From: Clostridiales bacterium
GTDB taxonomy: Bacteria > Bacillota > Clostridia > Oscillospirales > Acutalibacteraceae
Length of the DNA: 21,606 bases
Reading direction: 5' to 3'
NCBI GenBank assembly: GCA_019417145.1
Contig: DXVY01000010.1
Location: forward strand, 1 to 21,606
The position numbers and the translations under genes were made by a program. Each line of letters begins with the position of its first letter. Positions within the stretch are counted from its first letter, which is position 1. This document shows, in pieces, positions 1 to 7,398 of this stretch. Under the pieces are notes generated by a model. It was not told the DNA's origin, did not search any database, and saw only the letters and a list, made by a program, of their open reading frames with translations.

Positions 1-60
1 CCATCTCCGACCAGTCCCTCTCTGGAATCTTTCGGGTCCTATCTCTTCGTTGTTTAATTT
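1..60 (-). promoter_or_regulatory. Probable T-box riboswitch, 5' part of Stem I (truncated by window edge)
   Basis: Read on the minus strand, the leader contains a GAAGAGATAGGA segment followed after about 15 nt by CCAGAGAGGGA and then CTGGTCGGAGATGG. This order (GA-rich 5' strand, AGAGAG box, then a GGT-GG distal element) is the pattern of T-box Stem I, which reads uncharged tRNA and controls aminoacyl-tRNA synthetase or amino-acid genes. The specifier loop, antiterminator and regulated gene would lie beyond position 1. The alternative is an rRNA operon leader: the GACCTTGGAAATTAAACAAC stretch at 48-67 resembles the antitermination segment of Firmicute rrn leaders. The AGAGAG-GGT-GG order makes me prefer T-box, but only the start of the element is visible. 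Confidence 0.55.
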
Positions 61-145
61 CCAAGGTCCTGTTGCACAGATTTCAAGCTTTATCCTTAGC
101 AATTCAATGAACCGCCGGACTAGCCCTTCATCAAAGCGCCTGATT

Positions 146-174
146 ATAATACCAAACCTTGGTCCAAATGTCAA
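146..174 (-). promoter_or_regulatory. Strong sigma-A promoter reading off the left edge
   Basis: On the minus strand there is a perfect -35 TTGACA (169-174), a 17-bp spacer and a -10 TATTAT (146-151), with an overlapping TATAAT one step further on. The DNA just upstream of the -35 (about 175-205) is an A/T-tract-rich stretch like an UP element. Transcription would start near 139 and run left toward position 1. No gene for this transcript is inside the window. Confidence 0.75.
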
Positions 175-309
175 CCCCCTTTTTTTCAAAAAATTTCGAA
201 CTTAATAGAGTGAATTTCCTGTCATTAAAAATGGACAATGGATAAAACAGGTTGATTGGGGAAATCTTAAATGTAAGCTAACTAATCGCACCGGAAAGGA
301 CAGAATATT

Positions 310-990
310 ATGCGAAAGAAAATAAGCAAGCGAATGCGGATTTTCTCAGGGCTCATGGGATTGCTACTTGCGCTGCATATGGTTGGATTTGGATACCAGG
401 TAGAAGCCCTGTCCAAAATGGGGTCCCGGGGAGAGGAGGTCCGAAAAATCCAAACGCGCCTGCGAGACTGGGGATATATGAACGGACCGGTGGACGGCAT
501 ATTTGGTACCAAAACCCGAGAAGGGGTAAAATACTTCCAGCGCAAGCACGGGCTGACAGCCGACGGCATCGCCGGTCCTAAAACCCTGGAAAAGCTAGGC
601 CTGCCTACCGGCGTGGCCCAGACCTCAAGCAACGCATCCTCGGCCGACTATAACCTGTTGGCCCGCATAATCTCCGCCGAAGCCAGGGGAGAACCTTATA
701 CCGGGCAGGTGGCCGTGGGCGCCGTCATTATGAATCGCATCCAGCACCCCTCCTTCCCCGATACGCTGGCCGGGGTGGTCTATCAAAAGGGCGCCTTTAC
801 CGCTATCGTGGACGGCCAATTTAACCAACCGGTGGCCGACAGCGCGTATAAGGCTGCTCGGGACGCTTTAAACGGCTGGGATCCCACCGGCGGCGCCATA
901 TACTATTATAATCCCAGTACCGCAACTAACCAATGGATTCGTTCCCGCCCCGTAGTAAAAACCATCGGCAAACACGTTTTCTGTAAATAG
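310..990 (+). CDS. sleB: Spore cortex-lytic enzyme SleB (peptidoglycan lytic transglycosylase)
   Basis: This 226-residue protein opens with a basic, hydrophobic signal segment (about 1-33). A peptidoglycan-binding domain follows (about 36-97, with the GSRGEEV..IQ..L and DGIFGxxT motifs), and then a SleB/CwlJ hydrolase domain (about 113-226). Glu124 in the AEARGEP motif is the expected catalytic acid. SleB is laid down in the spore and cleaves muramic-delta-lactam cortex peptidoglycan at germination. The length fits the short clostridial forms. The ATG at 310 has an AAAGGA ribosome site nine bases upstream. No ypeB partner follows, although SleB often travels with it; the next gene converges from the other strand. 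I saw no convincing sigma-G promoter. Confidence 0.93.
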   Translation: MRKKISKRMRIFSGLMGLLLALHMVGFGYQVEALSKMGSRGEEVRKIQTRLRDWGYMNGPVDGIFGTKTREGVKYFQRKHGLTADGIAGPKTLEKLGLPTGVAQTSSNASSADYNLLARIISAEARGEPYTGQVAVGAVIMNRIQHPSFPDTLAGVVYQKGAFTAIVDGQFNQPVADSAYKAARDALNGWDPTGGAIYYYNPSTATNQWIRSRPVVKTIGKHVFCK

Positions 991-1183
991 GATTTATTTG
1001 ACGGACACTATATTCGTCGGTTTGGTCGGCTTTCCGCATCCAAAAACCTCATATGGAATCGGTCGCTTCATCTTTTCAACCTGTTTGAACAGTGTCCCGA
1101 AAACGGAAATTCGGACAATTCCTTAGTCATCCAACGCCAGATTACCCTGGTAAAAACCAGAAAACGCCTATGCAAATGAAGCG
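991..1183. other. Intergenic stretch, no gene seen
   Basis: Between the convergent sleB and SGNH-dockerin genes I find no coding frame with a ribosome site. The only structure is a small hairpin at 1149-1162 (CTGGT, AAAA, ACCAG), ahead of the strong hairpin at 1184-1219. Confidence 0.4.
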
Positions 1184-1219
1184 CCCCCTGAAGTAGTGCC
1201 ATTTTCCTACTTCAGGGGG
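1184..1219. terminator. Hairpin between convergent genes, probable bidirectional terminator
   Basis: A perfect 13-bp stem (CCCCCTGAAGTAG at 1184-1196 against its complement at 1207-1219) closes a 10-nt loop. It sits 80 bp beyond the stop of the minus-strand dockerin gene and about 190 bp beyond sleB. The flanking T-tract is weak on both strands, so termination is inferred from position and stem strength. Confidence 0.6.
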
Positions 1220-1299
1220 TGTTGCTTATTCTACATTTTCCCTATTTGCGTGCACTGTCCAAACCCATCCAAGGCCTGTGGGGGCTTTAAAAGCACAGA

Positions 1300-4200
1300 T
1301 CAGCCCTGGCGCGCAAGGATTTTGCAGATTTCCATCACATCGGCGATGGTGATCTCCCCGTCGCCATCCAGATCGCCGCGCTCGATCTCATCATCGGTGG
1401 GATCGGTTCCGGCAGACTCCCTGGCCATCACCTTGCAGGCCTCCATCACGTCCGCAATGGTCACCTCTCCGTCCTTGTCCAGATCGCCGGGGACGATCTC
1501 CTCCGGCAGCTTTTCGATGGTCAGCTCCACCGTCACCTGCGCGGTCTGATCACCCAGCGTCAGGGTAATCACAGCCTGGATCGAGCCATTCTGTCCGGCG
1601 ATAGCCTCGGTCTTTTCAAAGGATGCAACCTCGGCGGCAATATCCTTATTGGTGATGACCGTCTCAGCCGCCGCCAAAATGTCATCCGCCGTGGTGGCGT
1701 TGGTTGCAGCGATAGCCTCCACAGCCGCCTGTACCGCTTCTTCGGCATCCTCCAGGCTTTGATCCACATGAGGCGTCAGGGTGTAACTGCCGTCGGCCTT
1801 TACCGTGATATCCAGCTTTTCAAACTGCTGTACCGCCGTGTCTCCCTGGAAAGAGACGTCGGATACAGGTGCGCCCATCGTGGCAAAGATAGCGGCGGGA
1901 GTATCCCCTTCCTCGGCCAGCGCGTCGGCGATGACGGCGGGGATGCCGTAGGCGCCCTCCGGATGACCGCCGTTCGGGTCGGCCTTGGCAATATCATCGG
2001 CCGCGCCGGCGATATACGCTGTACCTTCGGGGCCTTCAAAGGCCTGGTAAATCACGCCGCTGGCCTCGTCCGAGACGGCATAGCCGGCGGGAATACCCAA
2101 CGTGCCGTTCTCCCACTTATTGGCCTGGCTGTAGGAAGCATAGGCATACCGGAAGGTATTGTTGGTCAGATCGGCATTCTTGTCGCTGGAACCAGGGAAG
2201 TTGCGGATGCTGCTGACTTCCACCGCACGGCTCTTGTCCAGAGGAACATCGTCATGGCTGCGCACGGCGTCCCAGAACACCTGGTACACCTTGCCCTGGT
2301 AGGCAAAGGAGTTGCCAAGCAACGCCTCACCGGTCCCACCGGTGGCAAAGTAACCTTTCTGCGAGAAACTCATGCCTACGAAAGGAGCGGTAAGCATAGA
2401 CCAGTAGCGTTGGGGCTGATCCGCCCAGGGACGGGTAACGTTATCGGTGGGAACCGTGCCGTTTTCCCCATCAATCTGGATGAGGACCATCTCGCCCCAG
2501 CCGGCGTCTATATTGTAGCTGCCGCTGGTACGTCCCAGGGCGTAGCCGTTCACCACATATTCGTACTTGAGCTCGTCGGCCATGGCCTCGGCGGTAGCCC
2601 TTTTATCCGCGGCGGATACGTTATGCATCCAGGGGGTCTCGGTGTAGCCGCTGCTTCTCCAGGTGGATTCGTTGATGGTAACATTAAAGTTGTCAGCGGA
2701 CTTGGCTACCGCAGCCTCGGCCGCCTCCAGCTTATCCAGCAGATCGGTATCCAGCTTGGCCTTATCCGCAGCCGCCATGCCCTCGATGAAGGGGACCGCT
2801 TCCCGGACCACCGGCGCATCCCGGTAAGAAGCGCTGTCGCCCAGCTTCTCCAGAAGCTCGGTGGCATAGTATACGGGGTCTACCGTGGGGACCTTTGCCT
2901 CAGCGGCGATGAGCAGATCGATGTTGCTCACCAGCGCCTGCTGATCGGCGGTCAGGGTCTGATAGGCGGCGCGGGCTTCCCGCACGGCAGCCGTCTGGCT
3001 GGGATCGTTATAATCCTTGACAGCCTCTATTTTTTCGATAACCGGCTTTACAGCCTCGTAGTTGACCGACAGCTCATTCACGGTCAATTCGGCCACCTTC
3101 AGCTCGCTCTCATTGAGCACGTGAGCCTTCTGCTGGATGGTCAGCGCATCCAGGCGGGTGCGCAACTCTTTAAATTCCTCCAGGTTCTCATAGTTCACCT
3201 GTCCCGTGGCAGCGATGTCGGCGGCCAGCTCCTGGCCGGCCATATCCGCCGGATCGGTCACAAAGGTCAACCGGTAATAGGCGGTATACTTTTCTGCCTC
3301 CACAAAGATTTCGGCGTAAGGCTTATCGGCGGACGCCTGGGTGATGGTCACCTCGGCCTCCGGATCGGCGGCCTTGGCGGTGACGGTGGGCAGGGTATCG
3401 CCGGACACCTGGAAGCCGTAGTCATAGATGCGGTCGGTCAGTTGGATGGCCGTATCCCCCGCCTTCAGCTCGGCCAAATTGGCTTCGCTGTAGCTGGATA
3501 CAAAATCATGGGCGGCCGCCGCAATATAGGCGTAGCCCTGATCGTTGGGGTGCAGACCGTCGGGCATGAGATCCCGGAAATTGTCAGCGATCTGGCCGAA
3601 ATTGGTGGGCTCATACAGGTCCAGGATGGGACAATCATACTCGGCCGCTATTTCGTTCAGCATGGGGATGATTACATTGGGCACAATCTCGTCCCGACCG
3701 GCCCAGCCGTCGGTGCGATAGGGATAGGTAACCACCACGGTAGGCTGGCTGTCCAGGCTTAGGTAATCGTTCATCAGAGCGATGTAGCTCTCCCGGAAAT
3801 TAGCCGGATAATCGATGTCGGTCCGGTACCACGCGCCGGAATCAGCGTCGTTGGAGCCCACAAACATGAGCACCAGGTCGGGATTACAGGTCAGACTCTC
3901 CCGGTAACGGGCCTCCTGGCGGTAGGGGCGACCTCCCTTGTCCGCCACGGTGGTGCCGCCCACGCCCTTATTGATGACCTCGTATCCCTCCTTGCCCAGC
4001 AGGGTCTGGAGCTGGGCGGGATAGGAATACAAATTGGAATTGGAGGATCCTACACCCTCGGTGGTGCTGGAACCCACGCAGAGAATGCGGAGCTTGTGGT
4101 CCTTCTCCTGTGCCAGCAGGGCCTTTTCGGCCTCCTCCAGCTTCTGGGCATATGCGTCGCCCAACAGCATCTTCTGGGTATCGTCCAGCGAATTGTACTC

Positions 4201-6141
4201 CGCCTTGGCCAGCACGATCAGGGAGCGATGGGTCTTGGCAATCTTGTCGGTCTCGGGGAGCAGGTCCAGACGGGCCTTGAGGAGCTGGACAGACGCGTCG
4301 GACTCCACACTCTGGCTCTCGGTCATAACCGTTACATATAAGGTGTTCATGGGGTTGGAGTAGACAAGGGGATTTTCAAAGGAATTCGAAAAATCCCGCG
4401 CCGTGCCGGATGCCGGCTCGGCGCCCTCCTTACAGGTGTAGGTGGGGGCAAGGCTCGTAAGGTCGGTGCCGTCCTTAACGATAAAGGTCAGCTTCTTCTC
4501 CGAGGCGGAAATGGTGGTCTCGGTGCTACGCACAACCTCGACACCTTCGCCTAAGCTAAAGTCGGTGATCGCCGAATCGTTGGTATAGGTCTTCACCTCG
4601 CCGGTCTCCTTATCCTGCACAAAGATCATGTTTTCAAAGGTCTGGCGCAGGTCGCCGTTATTGTCGGCCTCGGCGGCGCTGATAGGCGCGCCCGAGGCGG
4701 CAAACTTCTTTCCGTCCGCCCAGGTCTTCTGCCAGGCGTTGAAAATCTCATCCGAGATCACATAGGCGCCGGCCACACCCGAGGTTAAGCCCGCGATATA
4801 GCTAACCCCGGTCTTATCTCCTTCCTTACCGGTGGAGTCGTAGCCATAGAACACTTGATAGGTCACATTGTCCTCGGTCTGCACCTGTTTGCCGTCGTTA
4901 TAGCCGGGGTTCATGAGATTCCAGGCGCTTTCCGCATAGGCGTATTCCATGGCTTCCTTCAGGTCGGCACTGGCCGCGCCGGTGCCTACGCCCACATTGA
5001 TCTTCTCCGGAGCGGTCTGGCTGCCGTCGGCCTTCAGCTTCCAGGTCTGGTTGCGGAAGGTCTGATAGTACCAAACCGTCCCGTCCTCATCCTCCAGGGC
5101 CACCTGGTTACCTAGGGCCGCGCCGCTGTTGCTATCCGGCTGGGACTTGGCCATATACCCCTTTACGGTAAAGGCCATGCCCGAGAAGGGCGCGCTCATC
5201 TGCGCCCAATGCCGATCGTCGCCCCAGGGGCTGGTGACATTGTCGGACAACAGGCTCTCGCACTGCACGCCGGTGGTTGCGCTCTGGTTGTGTACCCGTC
5301 CGCTGACACCGATGCAATAATTATACAGATCCAGCTGCCGGTTATACTCAGTGCTGAAGGCCTGCATGGTTTCGGCCTTTTCTTCCTCCGTTGCCGCGGC
5401 GGCCCATTCGGCGCCCGCGTTCCAATACATGCCGGCCTCACTTGCAAGGTCGATGTCCTTGCCGGTGCCGATGCGGAAATCCGCCAGGCCGGTGCGCACG
5501 TTGTTGCCCGTGCCGTCCTGGCCCCAGTTCTGGGTAACTTCCAGCTTATAATAGGCGTAGCTTTCGGTATTTTCAAAGGTGTATACCTTCTGCTCGCCCC
5601 GCTCTTTAAACTCCTGGTTTACCTGGGTATCCAGCAACACCCAGTCTTTTCCATCTTTGGAGCCAAAAAACTTCCAGTCTCTGGGGTCACGGGTCTTGTT
5701 CTTGGCCTCATCACCCATGGAAGTGTTGTTGACCGATACCATGGAATAGGTTGTAATCACGCTCTCCATGGAGGAACGGCTGGGCTGCGCCTTTTCCAGC
5801 ATAAAGGAGAACCAGGCGGGATTGCTCTCGGAAATCAGATTGCTTCCGCTCATGTCCTGGGTCCAACCGCCGGTCTCTTTTTTGTTGTCAAACAGCCCCG
5901 CCTTGGTGAAGCCGTTGGAGTCCTCAAAATTCCCCTGCATGGAATCCAGCTTGACCCATACCGTTACGTCGCCCTTCAGATACTTGGGCTGCTGAGAATT
6001 GACCTCCAAAGGATTGACCTGCACGGTCTCCCCTTCTTCCGCCCATCCGGTCAGGGGCGTCACGCCGGCCGAAAACATGGTGGTTGCCAGCATCAGGGCC
6101 GAAAGGGCCAGCGCAATAGGTTTGCGTGCTGCTTTCTTCAT
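1300..6141 (-). CDS. Secreted multidomain SGNH-hydrolase protein with LGFP-like repeats and type I dockerin
   Basis: The protein has 1613 residues. An export signal (1-34, cleavage near GWA/EE) is followed by a discoidin-like beta domain (about 50-225). A module at about 265-510 is repeated at about 1185-1440; both copies carry a DNVT.PW...(M)(S/T)APF.GM.F..KGY core and LGFP-like ends. Next come an Ig-like domain (about 525-606), a helical segment (615-680) and an SGNH/GDSL esterase (about 682-885). Its catalytic residues are Ser692 (GSSTTEG), Gly729, Asn764 (GSND) and Asp861/His864 (DGLHPN). Helical spacers (985-1150) follow, then a second LGFP-like module, and the dockerin (about 1550-1611) has two Ca-binding GDLD.DGE repeats. 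It probably deacylates surface or plant glycans; the substrate is not evident. The GGAGGT ribosome site lies inside the last codons of the upstream gene, whose stop is four bases away, so the two are translationally linked. Confidence 0.9.
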   Translation of the reverse strand: MKKAARKPIALALSALMLATTMFSAGVTPLTGWAEEGETVQVNPLEVNSQQPKYLKGDVTVWVKLDSMQGNFEDSNGFTKAGLFDNKKETGGWTQDMSGSNLISESNPAWFSFMLEKAQPSRSSMESVITTYSMVSVNNTSMGDEAKNKTRDPRDWKFFGSKDGKDWVLLDTQVNQEFKERGEQKVYTFENTESYAYYKLEVTQNWGQDGTGNNVRTGLADFRIGTGKDIDLASEAGMYWNAGAEWAAAATEEEKAETMQAFSTEYNRQLDLYNYCIGVSGRVHNQSATTGVQCESLLSDNVTSPWGDDRHWAQMSAPFSGMAFTVKGYMAKSQPDSNSGAALGNQVALEDEDGTVWYYQTFRNQTWKLKADGSQTAPEKINVGVGTGAASADLKEAMEYAYAESAWNLMNPGYNDGKQVQTEDNVTYQVFYGYDSTGKEGDKTGVSYIAGLTSGVAGAYVISDEIFNAWQKTWADGKKFAASGAPISAAEADNNGDLRQTFENMIFVQDKETGEVKTYTNDSAITDFSLGEGVEVVRSTETTISASEKKLTFIVKDGTDLTSLAPTYTCKEGAEPASGTARDFSNSFENPLVYSNPMNTLYVTVMTESQSVESDASVQLLKARLDLLPETDKIAKTHRSLIVLAKAEYNSLDDTQKMLLGDAYAQKLEEAEKALLAQEKDHKLRILCVGSSTTEGVGSSNSNLYSYPAQLQTLLGKEGYEVINKGVGGTTVADKGGRPYRQEARYRESLTCNPDLVLMFVGSNDADSGAWYRTDIDYPANFRESYIALMNDYLSLDSQPTVVVTYPYRTDGWAGRDEIVPNVIIPMLNEIAAEYDCPILDLYEPTNFGQIADNFRDLMPDGLHPNDQGYAYIAAAAHDFVSSYSEANLAELKAGDTAIQLTDRIYDYGFQVSGDTLPTVTAKAADPEAEVTITQASADKPYAEIFVEAEKYTAYYRLTFVTDPADMAGQELAADIAATGQVNYENLEEFKELRTRLDALTIQQKAHVLNESELKVAELTVNELSVNYEAVKPVIEKIEAVKDYNDPSQTAAVREARAAYQTLTADQQALVSNIDLLIAAEAKVPTVDPVYYATELLEKLGDSASYRDAPVVREAVPFIEGMAAADKAKLDTDLLDKLEAAEAAVAKSADNFNVTINESTWRSSGYTETPWMHNVSAADKRATAEAMADELKYEYVVNGYALGRTSGSYNIDAGWGEMVLIQIDGENGTVPTDNVTRPWADQPQRYWSMLTAPFVGMSFSQKGYFATGGTGEALLGNSFAYQGKVYQVFWDAVRSHDDVPLDKSRAVEVSSIRNFPGSSDKNADLTNNTFRYAYASYSQANKWENGTLGIPAGYAVSDEASGVIYQAFEGPEGTAYIAGAADDIAKADPNGGHPEGAYGIPAVIADALAEEGDTPAAIFATMGAPVSDVSFQGDTAVQQFEKLDITVKADGSYTLTPHVDQSLEDAEEAVQAAVEAIAATNATTADDILAAAETVITNKDIAAEVASFEKTEAIAGQNGSIQAVITLTLGDQTAQVTVELTIEKLPEEIVPGDLDKDGEVTIADVMEACKVMARESAGTDPTDDEIERGDLDGDGEITIADVMEICKILARQG
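1306..1491 (-). other. Type I dockerin module (DNA region)
   Basis: This region encodes the last ~60 residues of the SGNH protein. Each of the two 22-residue F-hand repeats has Asp at loop positions 1, 3, 5 and 12 and Gly at 6 (GDLDKDGEVTIAD and GDLDGDGEITIAD). Ile-Ala occupies positions 10-11, the cohesin-recognition pair in type I dockerins. The linker between repeats (MARESAGTDPT) recurs word for word in the other dockerin of this window. Confidence 0.85.
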
Positions 6142-6145
6142 CTCG

Positions 6146-6457
6146 CTATACCTCCTGCAATTTCTGGTTTACCTTTCCCTGCGTCCCCGCGGCCTGTCGC
6201 TTCTCCAATCGCCGATTGCGGAAGTAAAGCGCCAAATCCAGGGATACGAAAAAAAGGTTGATACAGTATACGACGATAACATAGTCCGGCCGGTACAGAA
6301 TTTTTCCCACCAACCCGACCACGTACCCCACATCGATGAGAATTAAAAACAGAAGGCTTTTACCTCCTGTCTGCCGGGATTTAAAGGATTTATAGGCCGA
6401 AATCGGCCAGGAAATTCCAAAACATATGAGCATGATCGCTTCTGTTATACCTGCCAC
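6146..6457 (-). CDS. Small three-helix membrane protein, PQ-loop/SemiSWEET-like
   Basis: This is a 103-residue protein with three predicted membrane helices (about 5-22, 33-53 and 58-80) and a basic, charged C-terminus. The segment GISWPISAYKSFKSRQTGGKS after helix 1 has the layout of a PQ-loop (P followed by K.....(T)GG.S), with WP in place of PQ. PQ-loop half-transporters are about this size and act as oligomers, so a carrier role for a sugar or other small solute is possible but not shown. The start is a GTG at 6457 with AAAGGA seven to eight bases upstream. It is the first gene of an operon with the SGNH-dockerin gene, which starts four bases after its stop. That coupling suggests a joint role, perhaps uptake or sensing of a released product. 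Confidence 0.75.
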   Translation of the reverse strand: MAGITEAIMLICFGISWPISAYKSFKSRQTGGKSLLFLILIDVGYVVGLVGKILYRPDYVIVVYCINLFFVSLDLALYFRNRRLEKRQAAGTQGKVNQKLQEV

Positions 6458-6534
6458 ATTATCATCCTTTCCAAAGTTTATTTTATCAGGTCTCTCGTTT
6501 TGTGTAAAATATATGTTTGTGTATCCATTTGTAT

Positions 6535-6564
6535 ATTATATTAAATATGGTTGTGCAATCACAA
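6535..6564 (-). promoter_or_regulatory. Promoter of the membrane-protein/SGNH-dockerin operon
   Basis: On the minus strand a -35 TTGTGA (6559-6564), an 18-bp spacer and a perfect -10 TATAAT (6535-6540) lie about 80 bp before the GTG start. The surrounding DNA is strongly AT-rich. Confidence 0.6.
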
Positions 6565-6565
6565 C
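6550..6565. promoter_or_regulatory. Palindrome over the -35 box, candidate operator
   Basis: GTTGTG and CACAAC form a perfect 6+6 bp inverted repeat around CAAT. It covers the -35 box of the operon promoter, where a bound dimer would block RNA polymerase. No regulator can be assigned from the sequence; the nearby LysR protein is one candidate. Confidence 0.45.
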
Positions 6566-6601
6566 AATACCGTAAACAGTATTACTCCTGTTCCTATGGG
6601 A

Positions 6602-6634
6602 AAGCGGCCCCCGCGAAAAACGCAGCGGCCGCTT
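6602..6634. terminator. Terminator hairpin after the free SGNH hydrolase gene
   Basis: An 8-bp stem (AAGCGGCC and its complement) is extended inward, after one G-G mismatch, by a five-pair stem round a TTTTT loop. It starts 9 bp past the minus-strand stop codon. The trailing T-run is short, so the strength is uncertain. Confidence 0.6.
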
Positions 6635-6642
6635 GATCCGTT

Positions 6643-7254
6643 CTATTTCTTCTCTATATAACGCAGCAGATATTCCGCAATGATCCGGGCGATTTCGCTG
6701 TATCCCGCGTCGGTAAAGTGCAGCCTATCCTCCGCGTGCCACTGCGGATTGTCCCAGGTGGGCTGCTCCAGGGGGATGACCTTGAGTCCCAACTCCTCGC
6801 CGATCTGCCGGACAATGGGGTTGGCATAGGTATGTACCCATTCCTGCCGACCGTCCCCGTTATGGCAGGCGGTCTGCTCGATCAAAATCACCTGCGGGTG
6901 GGTAGGCAGGGCCTGATAGGCCCGCACCAAGGCCGTATAGTCCTCTCGAAAGGCCTTCGGCGTAATATTGTCCCGCTGGAAAGCGTCGTTCCCGCCCAAG
7001 AGGATGGTCACCACATGGGGGGCAAAATCCATCCCCTTCCGCAGCTCGCCCCGGTCCCAATAGGAACCGGCGCTGCCGTGCTCCGCCTTGGTGGCGGTAG
7101 CGCCGCCCGACCCCGCATTGCACACGGCATATTCATCTCCCAACAGCCGGGAAAGATACCCGGGCCAGGAATATTTCTCCTCATCCGACGCGCCGCACCC
7201 CTGCACAATGCTGGCGCCTGCGCAGGTGATGCGTATCGGGCCCTTCTTTTCCAT
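6643..7254 (-). CDS. SGNH/GDSL-family esterase, intracellular
   Basis: This is a 203-residue single-domain hydrolase with all SGNH blocks: catalytic Ser15 (AGASIVQG), Gly in NAGSGG, Asn89 in GGND, and Asp176/His179 in DRLHF. There is no signal peptide, so it should act in the cytoplasm on an acyl ester, possibly an acetylated sugar. The frame is open for 24 codons upstream to a GTG at 7326. That start has no ribosome site, and a good promoter (7292-7320) lies inside the extension, so I place the start at the ATG at 7254, behind AAAGGA. The protein resembles the SGNH domain of the dockerin protein downstream (G.S...G.G.S....YS.P..L..LLG), so the two look like paralogs, one outside and one inside the cell. 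It is divergent from a LysR gene, its likely regulator. Confidence 0.88.
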   Translation of the reverse strand: MEKKGPIRITCAGASIVQGCGASDEEKYSWPGYLSRLLGDEYAVCNAGSGGATATKAEHGSAGSYWDRGELRKGMDFAPHVVTILLGGNDAFQRDNITPKAFREDYTALVRAYQALPTHPQVILIEQTACHNGDGRQEWVHTYANPIVRQIGEELGLKVIPLEQPTWDNPQWHAEDRLHFTDAGYSEIARIIAEYLLRYIEKK

Positions 7255-7291
7255 TTCATCCGCCGTCCTTTCGGTCCCTATATACCCATTC

Positions 7292-7320
7292 ATTGTAGCA
7301 GCAGCCATAAGGGCTGTAAA
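7292..7320 (-). promoter_or_regulatory. Promoter of the SGNH hydrolase gene
   Basis: On the minus strand, -35 TTTACA (7315-7320), a 17-bp spacer and -10 TACAAT (7292-7297) predict a start near 7285. The ATG at 7254 would then have a leader of about 30 nt. This rules out the upstream GTG and ATG codons as starts. Confidence 0.65.
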
Positions 7321-7348
7321 ATACACGAGGTATTATGCCGGGTATATA

Positions 7349-7377
7349 TTGATTTATATGTACAGAGAAGCTATAAT
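7349..7377 (+). promoter_or_regulatory. Promoter of the LysR-family regulator gene
   Basis: On the plus strand, -35 TTGATT (7349-7354), a 17-bp spacer and a perfect -10 TATAAT (7372-7377) lie 21 bp before the ATG at 7399. Its -35 is 28 bp from that of the divergent SGNH promoter, so one LysR tetramer bound here could control both. Confidence 0.7.
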
Positions 7378-7398
7378 ACGAGCAGAGGTGAATAAAGA

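Noticed and set aside
1..120. rRNA operon leader
   Set aside because: The promoter and the GACCTTGGAAATTAAAC segment fit, but the AGAGAG...GGT-GG order fits a T-box better. The sequence left of position 1 would settle it.
1759..3762. Long open frame on the plus strand (667 codons)
   Set aside because: It is antisense to the SGNH-dockerin gene, has no ribosome site or recognisable domain, and arises from the GC-rich third positions of that gene.
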